Source: CAVTJL01 sp963828215
GTDB lineage: Bacteria; Pseudomonadota; Alphaproteobacteria; Geminicoccales; Geminicoccaceae
Direction of reading: 5' to 3'
DNA length: 64,000 bases
Assembly: GCA_963828215.1 (NCBI GenBank)
Contig: CAWHFO010000051.1
Coordinates: forward strand, 1-64,000
Made by a program: the position numbers and the translations under genes. Position 1 is the first letter of the stretch; every line of letters starts with the position of its first letter. The notes under the pieces were generated by a model, which saw only the letters and a program-made list of their open reading frames with translations, searched no databases and had not been told where the DNA came from. Positions 1-10,634 of the stretch are shown piece by piece.

Positions 1-1202
1 CTGGGAGGAGCCGCGCTGGGCCGGCTTCCTCGAGCGCCTGGCGTCGTTCTCGCGCCTGATCTGCTTCGACAAGCGCGGCACCGGCCTCTCCGACCGCGCC
101 TCGGATATCCCGAGCCTCGAGGAGCGGATGGACGATGTGCGCGCGGTAATGGATGCCGCGGGCCTGGAGCGGGCCGCCGTCTTCGGGATCTCCGAGGGCG
201 GGCCGATGTCCGCCCTCTTCGCCGCCTCGCACCCGGGTCGCGGCCGGGCGCTGCTCGTCCTCTGCGGCTCCTATGCGCTCTTCACGACAGCGGTCATGAC
301 GCCCGAGAAGCTCGCGCGGTTCGCGGAGAGCATCGGCGACACATGGGGAACCGGCGCGGCTGGGCGATTTCGCGCCGAGCCTCGTCGAGGACAGGGCCTT
401 CAGGAGCTGGTGGGCGCGCTTCGAGAGGCTGGGCGGCAGCCCGTCGGCCGTGCTCGCCCTGATGCGCATGAACAGCCAGATCGACATCCGCCACGTGCTG
501 CCGACGATCCGCGTGCCCACCCTCGTGCTGCATCGGGAGGGCGACATTCGCGTCAACGTCGCGGCCGGCCGCTATCTGGCCGCCAACATCCCTGGCGCCC
601 GCTACATCGAGTTGCCGGGTGGGGATCATCTCTTCTGCGCCGGCAACTCCGGCCGCATCCTGAACGAGACCCGCTGTTCCTGACCGGCTCGCGGCCCGCG
701 GTCGAGGCCGACAGGGTGCTCGCCACCATCCTCTTCACCGATATCGTCCACTCGACGGCGCGTGCGGCGGCTCTCGGCGACCGCGCCTGGCGCCGTCTGC
801 TGGAGAGCCACGACGCCTGCGTCGACGCGAGCTGGCCCGCTTTCGCGGCCGCGAGATCAAGACGCTGGGCGACGGCTTCCTCGCCGTTTTCGACGGCCCG
901 GCCAGGGGCGTGCGCTGCGCCGCCGCCATCCGCGACGCCCTCCAGGCGCTCGGCGTCGAGATCCGCTCCGGCCTGCACACCGGCGAGATCGAGCTTCTGG
1001 GCGATGACGTGGGCGGCCTCGCCGTGCACGTGGCGGCCCGCGTGGCCGCCCTCGCCGGCCCGGGCGAGATCCTCTCGTCCGGGGTGATCAGGGACCTCGT
1101 CGCCGGCTCGGGCCTTGCCTTCGCCGATCGTGGCGTCCACGCTCTCAAGGGCCTGAGCGAGGGAACGAGGATCTACGCGGTCACCGTGCCCGGCGACCCT
1201 GA
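1..1202 (+). CDS. alpha/beta-hydrolase and class III nucleotidyl cyclase fusion, 5' partial, frameshifted
   Basis: The gene enters from the left edge. Its first part is an alpha/beta hydrolase domain with a GISEG nucleophile elbow and a late GGDHLF segment carrying the likely catalytic His. The second part is a class III adenylate/guanylate cyclase domain: ILFTDI supplies the first metal-binding Asp, LGDGFLAVFDG the second, followed by SGLHTGEIE and VHVAARV. Such hydrolase-cyclase fusions are common in alphaproteobacteria and presumably couple binding of a small ligand to cNMP synthesis. The reading frame breaks near 345, 672 and 828, each by one base. The stop is uncertain: TGA at 1200-1202 is in a different frame from the last cyclase segment, so a fourth break may exist just before sulfatase 1. 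Confidence 0.75.
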
Positions 1203-1229
1203 CGAGCGCAGGCCGGAAGGGCCGAGCCG

Positions 1230-2749
1230 ATGCGTCTGTTTATCTCTTGTTCAATCGCTCAACCGCCACGTCCTCGGCGCCTATGGCGGCGGCGAGGTCG
1301 CGACGCCCAATTTCGATCGGCTGGCCGAGCGGAGCGTCACCTTCGAGCGGCATTTCGTCGGCAGCATGCCCTGCATGCCGGCACGCCGCGACATGCAGAC
1401 GGGCGGCTGAACTTCCTGCACCGCGCCTGGGGCCCGCTCGAGCCCTTCGACAACAACCTGCCCGACCTCTTGAGGGAGGCCGGCGTCTACAGCCATCTGA
1501 TCACCGACCACTATCACTACTTCGAGGACGGCGGCGCCGGCTTCCACGGCCGCTACAGCTCCTGGGAATTCGTCCGCGGCCAGGAGAAGGACAAATGGAA
1601 GGGCGTCGCTGCCCCGGATCTTCGAGCGCTACGGCCAGGGACTATCATACCTGGGTCTTCGACGGCCGCACCGACCCGGACGCCAATCTGACCTATGTCG
1701 TCAACCGGGACTTCATCGACACCGAGGAGAAATTCCCGATCGCCCGCTGCTTCCAGCACGCGGCGGAATTCCTCGACCACGACCGCAAAGCACAAACATG
1801 GTTTCTACAGCTCGAATGCTTCGATCCGCATGAGCCGTTCTTCGCGGCCGCGCGCTTCCGGGAGGGGCTCGAGACCGGCTATCAGGGTCCCGTTCTCGAC
1901 TGGCCACGCTACGGGCGCCCGTCGCTCGACGGCCTCGAGGCCCGCGAGCTGCGCGCCAACTATCTGGCGCTCGTGCGCATGTGCGACCTCTATCTGGGCC
2001 GCCTCCTCGATCGGTTCGATGCCGACGACCTGTGGCGGGACACGGCGCTGATCGTCTCGACCGACCACGGCCTTCTGCTCGGCGAGCACGAGTTCTGGGG
2101 CAAAATCGGGCGCCCTTCTTCGACGAGGTGGCCCATATCCCGCTGTTCCTCCACTACCCCGGCGGCGGCGGAGGCCCAGGGCCGGCGGCGCCAGGCGCTG
2201 ACCCAGACGACCGACCTGATGCCGACCGTGCTCGACGGCTTCGGCATCGCCGTGCCGCCCGAGGTCCGGGGCGCCTCGCTCCTGCCCGTACTCCACCGGG
2301 ACCAGGCCGCACGCGAGGCCTGCATCTACGGCCAGTTCGGCGGCTCGGTGAACGTCACGGATGGCCGCCACAGCTATTTTCGTTATCCGGCGCCGGACGA
2401 TGGGGAGAGGCTTTTTCATTATACGCTGATGCCCATGCACATGCGCAGCTACTTCGAGCCGCGCGAGCTGGGCGCTGCCACGCTGGCGCCGCCGATGGGC
2501 TTCACCAAGGGCATGCCGGTGCTGCGGGTGCCGGTGGTGGCGGAGGCCAAGGCCAACCTGATCGGCCGCTATCCCCTGCTCAAGCCCGTGACGGCCCTCT
2601 ACGACCTGCAGCGCGATCCGGGCCAGAACAAGCCAATAGAGGACCCGGCCATCAGCGAGCAACTCGTCGGGCTGATGCTCAGGGAGATGGAGCGCCACGA
2701 AGCACCGCCCGAGGCCTACCGCCGCCTCGACCTCTCGCCGCCGGACTGA
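1230..2749 (+). CDS. sulfatase (type I, Cys-type), paralogue 1, frameshifted
   Basis: A sulfatase of the alkaline phosphatase superfamily, hydrolysing sulfate (or phosphonate) esters. The FGly-modification motif C-M-P-A-R is present, and the C-terminal half has the metal-site motif TDHGLLLGEHEFW and the family segment NVTDGRHSYF. It is a close paralogue of the sulfatase at 6931-8454: GPLEPFDN, SHLITDH and EFVRGQEKD are shared. Frames break near 1247, 1402, 1617-1650, 2110 and 2165; at 1402 one C is missing from what the paralogue reads as TGRLNF. The start is set by alignment with the MKTVFVLF start of the second copy. It could be a decayed duplicate or an intact gene with assembly errors. 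Confidence 0.8.
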
Positions 2750-2773
2750 GCCGTGCTCGGAGGCTTGGGATCT

Positions 2774-3484
2774 CTACCCGATCCGTATCTCGAGCTTTTC
2801 CCGGAAGACCCGCTCGCCCTTCGGCGTGACGAGCACGGCGCGGGTGCCCTCCTGTCGTCGGGTCCAGCCGCTCTCCATGGCATGCTCGCAGATGGCGGCG
2901 CCGACAGCGCCCGCGAGGTGCGCTCGCCGCTCGCTCCAGTCGAGGCAAGGCCGGCAGAGGACGCGTCCCGACCGCCTCGTGCGCCGCGCCAGCATGGGCT
3001 CCGTGTCGATCCCGAGCTCGCCCAGGAAATCGATCCCCAACTCGGTGAGGAGGCCGGCATCGCTCGTCACCTCGACGTGTCCGTGCTCGATCAAGCCGTC
3101 GGCCAGCGCGACCCCGAGCCGCCCGGCGAGGTGATCATAGCAGGTGCGGGCCTTCCGCAGCGCAGCGTCCCTCGGGCCGACCGTCAGCCGCTTGCGGTCC
3201 GGCTCCAGCTCGGCAGCTACCTGCATGATGCTCTCGACCATGCGCGCCACCGACGGCGCGGCGAGCCGGTGGTAGCGATGCCGCCCCTGTTTGGCGACGC
3301 TCAGCAGGCCGACCGCCGTCATTCTGCCCAGATGGCCGCTCGCCGTCTGAGGCGTGATGCCGGCCGCCCGGGCCAGTTCGGTCGCCGTGAGGGCTCGGCC
3401 ATCCATCAGCGCGTGCAGCATGCTGGCGCGCGCAGGATCGCCGGATAGCGCCGCGACCTCGGCGAACAGTGCGTTGCTGGCCAT
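2774..3484 (-). CDS. ArsR/SmtB-family winged-helix regulator
   Basis: A DNA-binding regulator of about 236 residues. The N-terminal winged helix reads ELARAAGITPQTASGHLGRM followed by GLLSVAKQGRHRYHRL, a typical ArsR recognition helix and wing. The long C-terminal part ends with a Cys-rich CRPCLDWSERR segment and a further winged-helix-like stretch (ESGWTRRQEG, VTPKGERVFRE), as in larger ArsR members that often sit beside transporters. I chose the second Met (3484) because an AGGTC-rich Shine-Dalgarno lies just upstream; an upstream start at 3499 is possible. It converges on sulfatase 1 and is transcribed away from the DUF1127/MFS pair, so it may control either. Intact. Confidence 0.85.
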   Translation of the reverse strand: MASNALFAEVAALSGDPARASMLHALMDGRALTATELARAAGITPQTASGHLGRMTAVGLLSVAKQGRHRYHRLAAPSVARMVESIMQVAAELEPDRKRLTVGPRDAALRKARTCYDHLAGRLGVALADGLIEHGHVEVTSDAGLLTELGIDFLGELGIDTEPMLARRTRRSGRVLCRPCLDWSERRAHLAGAVGAAICEHAMESGWTRRQEGTRAVLVTPKGERVFREKLEIRIG

Positions 3485-3587
3485 GACCTCGACCTCCACG
3501 ACAGGCTGACCATCCTACTCCGATGTCCGGCCTTATGCTTCGGCCGTTCCCGTAACATTCGCGCGGCCTCCGCTCCAGGGTGCGGCC

Positions 3588-3773
3588 ATGACCCCTTGGC
3601 GCGCATCGATATCTCGTGACCGGCCAGCTGGCACATCCATCCTCCGGCTGTGGTGGAGACGGGCCTGGACGCGGCGGACGCTTCGGTCCCTCGATGATCG
3701 GCTTCTCGCGGACATAGGCCGATCCAGAGCCGAGCGTCGGCGCCAGTGCTCCAAGTGGTTCTGGCAGGCGTAG
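3588..3773 (+). CDS. DUF1127 small protein
   Basis: A 61-residue basic protein. The segment LRSLDDRLLADIGRSRAE is the DUF1127 signature, a short helical motif common in alphaproteobacteria, where small members have been linked to RNA binding and to phosphate or stress regulation. Preceding residues are Arg/Trp rich. It ends 16 bp before the MFS transporter start, so the two may be co-transcribed. Function here is not predictable from sequence. Confidence 0.7.
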   Translation: MTPWRASISRDRPAGTSILRLWWRRAWTRRTLRSLDDRLLADIGRSRAERRRQCSKWFWQA

Positions 3774-3789
3774 CGGCGGGAGGCTCGCG

Positions 3790-5046
3790 ATGACGGTCGG
3801 GACCGCAGGTCCGTTTTTCGGCTGGCGCGTCGTCGCGGCCGTTTTCGTCCTCGCCATGTTCGGCTGGGGTCTCGGCTTCTACGGTCCGCCGGTCTATCTG
3901 CACGCCGTCCAGGAGGCGCACGGATGGTCCCTGGCGATCGTCTCGACGGCCGTCACGGCGCACTTCCTGGCCGGGGCGATCGTCGTCGCGAACCTGCCCA
4001 AGCTCCATGAGCGGTTCGGTGTGCCGGCCGTGACGCGCGCCGGGTCCGTCGCGCTGGCGACCGGTGTCGCCGGCTGGGCATTGGCGCATGCGCCGTGGCA
4101 GCTCTTCCTCGCGACGCTGCTCAGCGGCGGCGGCTGGGCCACCCTGGGGGCCGCAGCGGTCAACGCGATCATTGCTCCATGGTTCGTGCGAGCCCGACCC
4201 GCCGCTTTGGCCTCGGCCTACAACGGGGCGAGCTTCGGCGGAATGGTGTTCTCACCGCTTTGGGTCGCGGCGATCGGGCTTCTCGGATGGCCTTGGGCCA
4301 CGGCGGTCATCGGTCTTGCGATGGTCCTCACGATCTGGTACCTCGCTGATGTCTACTATTCGAAGAGGCCCGAGCAGATGGGACTGCGCGCGGACGGCGA
4401 CGCTCCGGGTGCGCCGGCCGCCTCGATGACGTCACGGATCGGCCCGTGCTCTTCCTGGACGCCAGTTGTGGGGAAACATCGGCTTCGTCACGCTCGCCGC
4501 CGGCATGGCGCTCGGCCTGTTCGCGCAGATCGGCCTGCTGGCACACCTCTTCTCGCTCCTGGTGCCGGCGTCGGGCGCGCAGCTCGCGGCGTTTCGGCGG
4601 GTGCCGCCACCGCGGCGGCCATTGGGGGACGCACGCTCGTCGGCTCGGTCGATGCCGGTCGGAGCCGATCGCCGCCTGCTCGCCTCAGCCACTATGCCGT
4701 GCAAATCGCCGGATCGCTCGTCTATCTTCTTGCCGCCGGCCACAGCGCGTCCCTGCTGCTCCTCGGCATCGTGCTGTTCGGCGCGGGCATCGGCAACGCG
4801 ACCTCCCTGCCGCCCCTCATCGCTCAGGTCGAGCTCGTGCAGGCGGACGCGACGCGCGTGGTTCCTCTGATCGTCGGGATCGGCCAAGCCACCTGTGCTT
4901 TCGCCCCGGCCGCCTTCGGTCTGATCCCGGAATACGCTCCACGGGTGGGCTCCGCATCGGCGGGAGCCTCGCCCTGTCTGTTCATCGCGGCAGCGCTCAT
5001 CCAGGGCTTGGCGATCGCAGCCTTCCTCGTCGGCCGGCGTCGGTAG
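3790..5046 (+). CDS. MFS transporter, frameshifted
   Basis: An inner-membrane major facilitator. The start has a strong GGGAGG Shine-Dalgarno. The N-terminal six-helix half is intact (GWRVVAAVFVLAMFGWG, then regular hydrophobic segments to YYSKRPEQMG). The frame is lost near 4440-4465, is resumed for IGFVTLAAGMALGLF, and shifts back near 4590 to give the C-terminal helices (SHYAVQIAGSLVYLL, LLLLGIVLFGAG) and the end at 5046. The fold resembles monocarboxylate or oxalate/formate-type MFS carriers; the substrate is unknown. It lies between an ArsR regulator and an orphan solute-binding protein. Confidence 0.75.
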   Translation: MTVGTAGPFFGWRVVAAVFVLAMFGWGLGFYGPPVYLHAVQEAHGWSLAIVSTAVTAHFLAGAIVVANLPKLHERFGVPAVTRAGSVALATGVAGWALAHAPWQLFLATLLSGGGWATLGAAAVNAIIAPWFVRARPAALASAYNGASFGGMVFSPLWVAAIGLLGWPWATAVIGLAMVLTIWYLADVYYSKRPEQMGLRADGDAPGAPAASMTSRIGPCSSWTPVVGKHRLRHARRRHGARPVRADRPAGTPLLAPGAGVGRAARGVSAGAATAAAIGGRTLVGSVDAGRSRSPPARLSHYAVQIAGSLVYLLAAGHSASLLLLGIVLFGAGIGNATSLPPLIAQVELVQADATRVVPLIVGIGQATCAFAPAAFGLIPEYAPRVGSASAGASPCLFIAAALIQGLAIAAFLVGRRR

Positions 5047-5298
5047 CGCCGACATCCGCATCTGGCTCGATCCGGAAGGACCGTGAGGCCCACGGTCGGG
5101 TCGCCGTTCGACGGGCGAGGAGCCCGACCGGCGCGCACTCACCGACCTCATGCCGAGGGCAGAGGGCCCGCGTCCGCTTCTGTTGCGGCCCCTCACCGTC
5201 ATGCGCCCGGGCTATCACGTCCGGGCGCCGGGCATTTGTCCTCCGGCTCGCGGCATGACACCATTGGTCCAACGGTTCGAGGATCGGAGGAGGCGACC

Positions 5299-6674
5299 AT
5301 GCGCGGCACAAGCGCCGAGGGACCTGACTGCCATCGGCCCGTCGCTGTCACGGCGGGGCTTCGTGGGCGGCGCTGCGATGGCGACGGGGCTGGTCTGCCG
5401 CCGGACGGGCTCGCGCCGCCGGCAGCGAGGTTCCGATCACGATGGTCATCAACCAGTCGCCCTGGCTCGACGGCTTCGTCAAGACCGTCAACCGTTACGA
5501 GCAGGAGACGGGCAATCACATCGAGCTCGACGTCCAGCCCTTTGCCGGCAATCTCGAGAAGCAGCGCGGCTCGGTGCGCTCGAGCGAGGGTCATTACGAC
5601 CTGCTGCCGATGAACGCGAGCTGGTTCGCCGAGATGTATTTCGGGGGCTTCCTCACCCCGATCCAGGAGATCGACCCCGACTTCAAGCTCGATCCGGGGA
5701 TCTACTCCTCGGCAATTCGATCTACTTCGATCCGGTCTCGAAGACGATGGACGCCAGGACCGGCAAGCTCATGTCGGTGCCGATCAACCCCAACATCCGC
5801 TCCTCTACTACCGTGCCGACCTCTACGAGGAAAAAGGCCTGAGCGTGCCGACCACGCTCGATGCGCTGATGGCCAACGCCAAGGCGCTGAACGATCCGCC
5901 CAAGCGCTACGGCATCGTCCAGCGCGGCGCCCGCGGCAACTCGATCGGCTTCGACTTCTGGCCCTATCTCTACGGCTTCGGCGGCGCCCTCTTCAAGGAT
6001 CCGAAGCATGGCGACTTCACGGTCACGATCAACGGCCCGAACGGGCAAGGCGGCGCTCGAGTACTATGTCGCGCTGGCACGCGAGGCCGGTCATCCGAAG
6101 AGCGCTGCCCTGGGCCAGGCCGAGGTGATCCAGAGCATGCTGACCGGCAAGGCCGGCCACATCATGGTCGTGGTCGCCGCCTGGTCGCAGATGAACGATC
6201 CGAGCAAGTCGATCGTCGTCGACAAGGTTGGCCTCGCCGTGCCGCCGGCGCAGCCGGGCGTCGACGCCGGGCCTGCCGCTCGGCCATTTCCTGGGCGGCG
6301 TGCCCCGCAACATCCCCAAGGAGCGCCAGCGGGCCGCCGTAGCCTTCCTCAAATGGTGGCAGACGCCCGCGGCGCAGAATGCCTGTGCCGAGCTCGGCGG
6401 CGTGCCGGTCAGCAAGGCGGCGCTGGCCGGTCCGCTTGCCCGGAAGCCGGGCTATGGCTGGATGGCCCCGCTCGCCCAGGGCCTCGAATATTCCCTGAAC
6501 CTCTACCCGTTTCCCCAGGGCAACGAGGTCATCCCCCCGATCGAGATCGACCTCAACCAGGCCCTCTCGGGCGACCTCGGCGTCGTGCCGGCCCTGAACG
6601 GCATCTCCGACCAAGTCTACGCCATCATGAGCAAGTACGGCTACAAGACGGGCAAGCTGCCGCCGCTCGCCTGA
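5299..6674 (+). CDS. ABC transporter family 1 solute-binding protein with Tat signal, frameshifted
   Basis: A periplasmic sugar-type binding protein. After an ATG preceded by GGAGGAGG comes a twin-arginine signal (LSRRGFVGGAAMATGL). The mature protein has the family 1 pattern: INQSPWLDGFVKTVNRYEQ, a nucleotide-sugar style cleft segment FDFWPYLYGFGG, VAFLKWWQTP and a C-terminal GISDQVYAIMSKYGYK. Frames break near 5302, 5405, 5712, 5805, 6055 and 6262. No permease or ATPase gene lies beside it; instead it sits between two sulfatases, suggesting import of a sulfated or desulfated sugar or polyol. That link is inference. Confidence 0.75.
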
Positions 6675-6930
6675 GCCCGGAAGGCACCGCTGTCCCCCCT
6701 TGGCCAAAGGCCCGAGCATCTGGATGGCGTTTCCGGCCCGCTTGGGGCCGGACGAGCGTCGCTGGATCTACGAGGCGGGCCCAGCAGCCTTGGGAATGGA
6801 GAAATCGCCGAGGTTGGCGTCCGCTGTCGAGGCCCGATGCGTCCAGAGCACCAGAACCTCGCAATCCTTCTCGGTGGTGTGCGGGCCGTGAATGGCGTCT
6901 ACCGCCGGCTCTATGATTTGGAGAATAAGG

Positions 6931-8454
6931 ATGAAGACCGTTTTTGTTCTTTTCAATTCCCTCAACCGGCACATGCTCGGGCCCTATGGCGGCCGCCGCG
7001 TCCCGACGCCCAATTTCGACCGGCTGGCAGGGCGGTCGGCGGTCTTCGAGCAGCACTATGTAGGCAGCCTGCCCTGCATGCCGGCTCGGCGCGACATGCA
7101 GACCGGCCGGCTCAACTTTCTTCACCGGAGCTGGGGGCCGCTCGAGCCTTTCGACAATTCCTTCCCGGAGCTGCTGAGGGCGACCGGCATCTACAGCCAT
7201 CTGATCACCGATCATTGCCATTACTGGCACGACGGCGGCGCCACCTACCACAGCCGCTTCGACACCTACGAGTTCGTGCGCGGCCAGGAGAAGGATCCCT
7301 GGAAGGCGATGGTGCAGCCGCCCTGGGAGCGGCTGCGCGAGATGTACCACGAGCGCCAGCTCGCCACCGAGCCGCGCAGCAATTTCCGCAACAACCTCGT
7401 CAACCGCGAGTTCATCAAGGAAGAAAAGGACTTTCCGTCGGTCCGCTGCTTCGATGCGGCACTCGAGTTTCTGGAGCGGAACGGTGACGCCGACGGCTGG
7501 CTCCTGCAGCTCGAGACCTTCGATCCGCACGAGCCCTTCACGGCGCCGGAGCGCTTCAAGCGGCCCTTCGAGACCGGCTGGAACGGTCCCGTCCGCGACT
7601 GGCCGCGCTATGGCCGCGTCGACGAGCTGCCGGCCGAGTGCGACGAGCTGCGTGCCAACTACTACGCCCTGATGTCTCTCTGCGATGAGCTGCTGGGCCA
7701 GCTTCTCGACGACTTCGACCGCCTGGGTCTGTGGAAGGACACAGCCCTCGTCGTCTCCACCGACCACGGCTTCCTTCTCGGCGAGCACGATTTCTGGGCC
7801 AAGAACAGGATGACCCTCTACGAGGAGATCGCCCACATCCCGCTCTTCGTCCACCATCCGCAGATGGCGGTGGCCGACGGGGCCCGGCGCCGGGCCCTCA
7901 CACAGACGATCGACCTCGCCCCGACGTTCCTCGACATCTTCGGCGCGGCCCGGCCGGCCGAGATGCAGGGCCACTCGCTCCTGCCGGCTCTGGCCGACGA
8001 CCAGGTGCTTCGGCAGGGCGCCCTCTTCGGCTATTTCGGCGGGGCCGTGAACGTCACCGACGGCCGGCACACCTATCACCGCTACCCGCCCGATCTCCGG
8101 AGCCAGGAGATCTACCAGTACACGCTGATGCCGATGCACCTCAAAAGCCTCTTTCTTCCCGCCGAGCTGGCCCCGGCCGAGCTCAGCCGTCCGCTAGCCT
8201 TCACCAAGGGGGCGCCGGTGCTCAAGGTGCCGGTGGCGCCCGAAGGTCCCTGGTTCCAGGGCTATCCGCCCGGCACCCTCCTCGAGAGCACGACCCGCCT
8301 CTTCGACCTCGCGACAGACCCGGGCCAGGAGCACCCCCTCGACGACCCCACCCTCGAGACAGCCATGATGCGCCTCATGGCCGAGCTGATGGTGGGGAAC
8401 GACGCCCCGCCGGAGGCGCTGGCACGAGTGGGGCTGGCGAGGGCTCCAGCCTGA
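6931..8454 (+). CDS. sulfatase (type I, Cys-type), paralogue 2
   Basis: An intact sulfatase of 507 residues. The modification motif C-M-P-A-R is near residue 50, the metal-site motif TDHGFLLGEHDFW lies mid-protein, and the C-terminal half contains the family motif NVTDGRHTYHRY. The N-terminal strand reads VLFNSLNRHMLG; in relatives I know the residue after the Phe is normally an Asp metal ligand, here an Asn. I chose the internal ATG at 6931 over 6892 because it has a GGAG Shine-Dalgarno and matches the family start. No signal peptide is visible, so it should act in the cytoplasm. Likely works with the adjacent binding protein on sulfated substrates. Confidence 0.88.
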   Translation: MKTVFVLFNSLNRHMLGPYGGRRVPTPNFDRLAGRSAVFEQHYVGSLPCMPARRDMQTGRLNFLHRSWGPLEPFDNSFPELLRATGIYSHLITDHCHYWHDGGATYHSRFDTYEFVRGQEKDPWKAMVQPPWERLREMYHERQLATEPRSNFRNNLVNREFIKEEKDFPSVRCFDAALEFLERNGDADGWLLQLETFDPHEPFTAPERFKRPFETGWNGPVRDWPRYGRVDELPAECDELRANYYALMSLCDELLGQLLDDFDRLGLWKDTALVVSTDHGFLLGEHDFWAKNRMTLYEEIAHIPLFVHHPQMAVADGARRRALTQTIDLAPTFLDIFGAARPAEMQGHSLLPALADDQVLRQGALFGYFGGAVNVTDGRHTYHRYPPDLRSQEIYQYTLMPMHLKSLFLPAELAPAELSRPLAFTKGAPVLKVPVAPEGPWFQGYPPGTLLESTTRLFDLATDPGQEHPLDDPTLETAMMRLMAELMVGNDAPPEALARVGLARAPA

Positions 8455-8540
8455 GCAATCAGGCGGGATCGGCCTCCTCGTCGAGAGACGGCAACCCGAC
8501 ATCTTCCGGTTCGGGCGGCGAGCGGCTATGAGCCGGGGGA

Positions 8541-10600
8541 ATGGCCAGCCTCTCACCGCTCGACGCCCTGAACGAACGCCAGAAGGCGGCCGTGACGTTC
8601 GGCGTCCGCCAGGGCGCGCCCTTCGTGCCGCCGCCGCCGCTCCTGGTCGTGGCCGGTGCCGGGACCGGCAAGACCATGACGCTGGCCCATCGGGTCGCTC
8701 ATCTCCTGCTGGCCGGCGCCGATCCGCGTCGCACGCTTCTCCTCACCTTCAGCCGCCGCGCCGCCGAGGAAATGATCCGGAGGGTCGAGCGGATCTGCGG
8801 CGAGGTGGCGTCGATCAAGGCACGACTGGCCGAGGGGCTCGACTGGGCCGGCACCTTTCACGCGGTCGGCAGCCGGCTCCTCCGCTACTATGCCGAGGAG
8901 GTCGGCCTGCCGCCCGGCTTCACCGTGCTCGACCGCGGCGACGCCGCCGACCTTCTCGACCTCGTCCGCGACGAATTGCGCCTCGCCCAGGGCGAGCGGC
9001 GCTTTCCGCGCAAGGGCACCTGCCTTTCCATCTATTCGCTCGCGGTCAACTCGGGCGACCCGCTCGACCAGGTCCTGCGCCGCCAGTTCCCCTGGTGCCT
9101 GGAGTGGTGGGACGCGCTGAAGACCCTTTTCAAGGCCTACGGCGAGGCCAAGCGCGACCAGGCGGTGCTCGACTATGACGATCTCCTGCTCCTCTGGGAG
9201 CGTTTGATGCGGGTACCGGGACTCGCGACCGACGTGGCCCGCCGGTTCGATCTCGTGCTCGTCGACGAGTACCAGGACACCAACCCGCTCCAGGCGGCGA
9301 TCCTGAAGGCGCTCAAGCCCGAGGGCAGGGGACTGACGGTGGTCGGCGACGACGCCCAGGCGATCTACGGCTTCCGTGCGGCGACCGTGCGCAACATCCT
9401 CGACTTCCCGGGAAGCTTCGCCCCGCCTGCCGAGATCGTGACGCTCGAGCTGAATTACCGCTCCACGCAGCCGATCCTCGACGGCGCCAACGGCGTCATC
9501 GGCCTCGCCCGCGAGCGCTTCACGAAGAGCCTGGCGGCCGCCCGGCCGGGCATGGCGCGGCCGCGGCTGGTCGAGGTGGCGGACGACGGCGCCCAGGTCG
9601 ACCACGTGGTCGGCCGCATCCTCGAGCTGCGCGAGGCCGGCGTCCCGCTGCTCCACCAGGCGGTGCTGTTCCGCACCGCCCATCACAGCGCCGCGCTGGA
9701 GGTCGAGCTGGTTCGCCGCAACATCCCCTTCGTCAAATGGGGCGGCCTGAAGTTCCTCGAGGCGGCCCACGTCAAGGACGTCATGGCGATGCTGCGCTGG
9801 GCCGAGAATCTGCGCGACCGCGTGGCGGCCTTCCGCACCTGCAGCTCCTGCCGGGCATCGGCCCGGCGATCGCCCGCCGCCTGCTGGGCAGCCTCGACGA
9901 GAGCGGGCCGGCCGGCCTCGATCGCCTCGAGCCGCCGGCCGCGGCACGGCATCTCTGGTCCGGCTTTGCCGAGACGATGAAGGGTCTCGTGCAGGAGCCG
10001 GCCTGGCCGGGCGACCTCGAGCGTGTGCGGGCGTTCTATGATCCGCTGCTGCCGGAGCTGCACGAGAACGCGCGGCTCCGTCTCCTGGATCTGGACCAGC
10101 TCCTGTCCATCGCCCTCCGCTCGCCCGGCCGGGAGCGCTTTCTCACGGACCTCACCCTCGATCCGCCCGAGGCCGTCGGCGACGAGGCGGGGCCGCCGCT
10201 CAGGGACGAGGAGCAGCTCGTGCTCTCGACCATCCACTCGGCCAAGGGCCAGGAATGGAAGGCCGTGTTCGTCCTCAACTGCGTCGACGGCTGCATCCCG
10301 TCCGACATGGCGACCGGCAGCGAGGCGGAAATCGAGGAGGAGCGGCGGCTTCTCTACGTCGCCATGACGCGGGCCAAGGACGAGCTCGACCTCATGGTGC
10401 CGCAGCGCTTTTTTGTTCTTCTCCAGCATCCGCGCGGCGACCGCCACCTGCGCGCCAACCGCACCCGCTTCATCCCCGACCGCCTGCTGCCTGTCTTCGA
10501 CCGGGTACGGGGCGGGCCCCGCGGCGAGGCCCCGGGAGACCAAAAGGGGCCATTGCCCCGCCTCGACCTGCGGGCCGACTTGGCGGGCATGTGGGATTAG
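8541..10600 (+). CDS. UvrD/Rep-type superfamily 1 DNA helicase, one frameshift
   Basis: An ATP-dependent 3'-5' DNA helicase. Motif I GAGTGKT lies near residue 40, motif Ia LLTFSRRAAEEM follows, motif II is LVDEYQDTNP, motif III GDDAQAIYGFRAA, motif IV LNYRSTQPI, motif V TIHSAKGQEW and motif VI LLYVAMTRAKDEL. All helicase motifs are present; the length (about 685 residues) suits the family. One base shift near 9837 separates motifs I-IV from V-VI. It is shorter than typical UvrD at the C-terminus. It converges on the NYN/TIR genes with a 34 bp gap. Role could be repair or part of the neighbouring accessory locus. Confidence 0.88.
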
Positions 10601-10607
10601 CTGGGGC

Positions 10608-10634
10608 GGTCGGCATCAGCTATCGGGGCCGACC
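10608..10634. terminator. inverted repeat between convergent genes
   Basis: A 7 bp perfect stem (GGTCGGC / GCCGACC) with a 13-base loop fills the gap between the helicase stop and the NYN stop. There is no T-run on either side, so terminator activity is only suggested. Confidence 0.3.
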
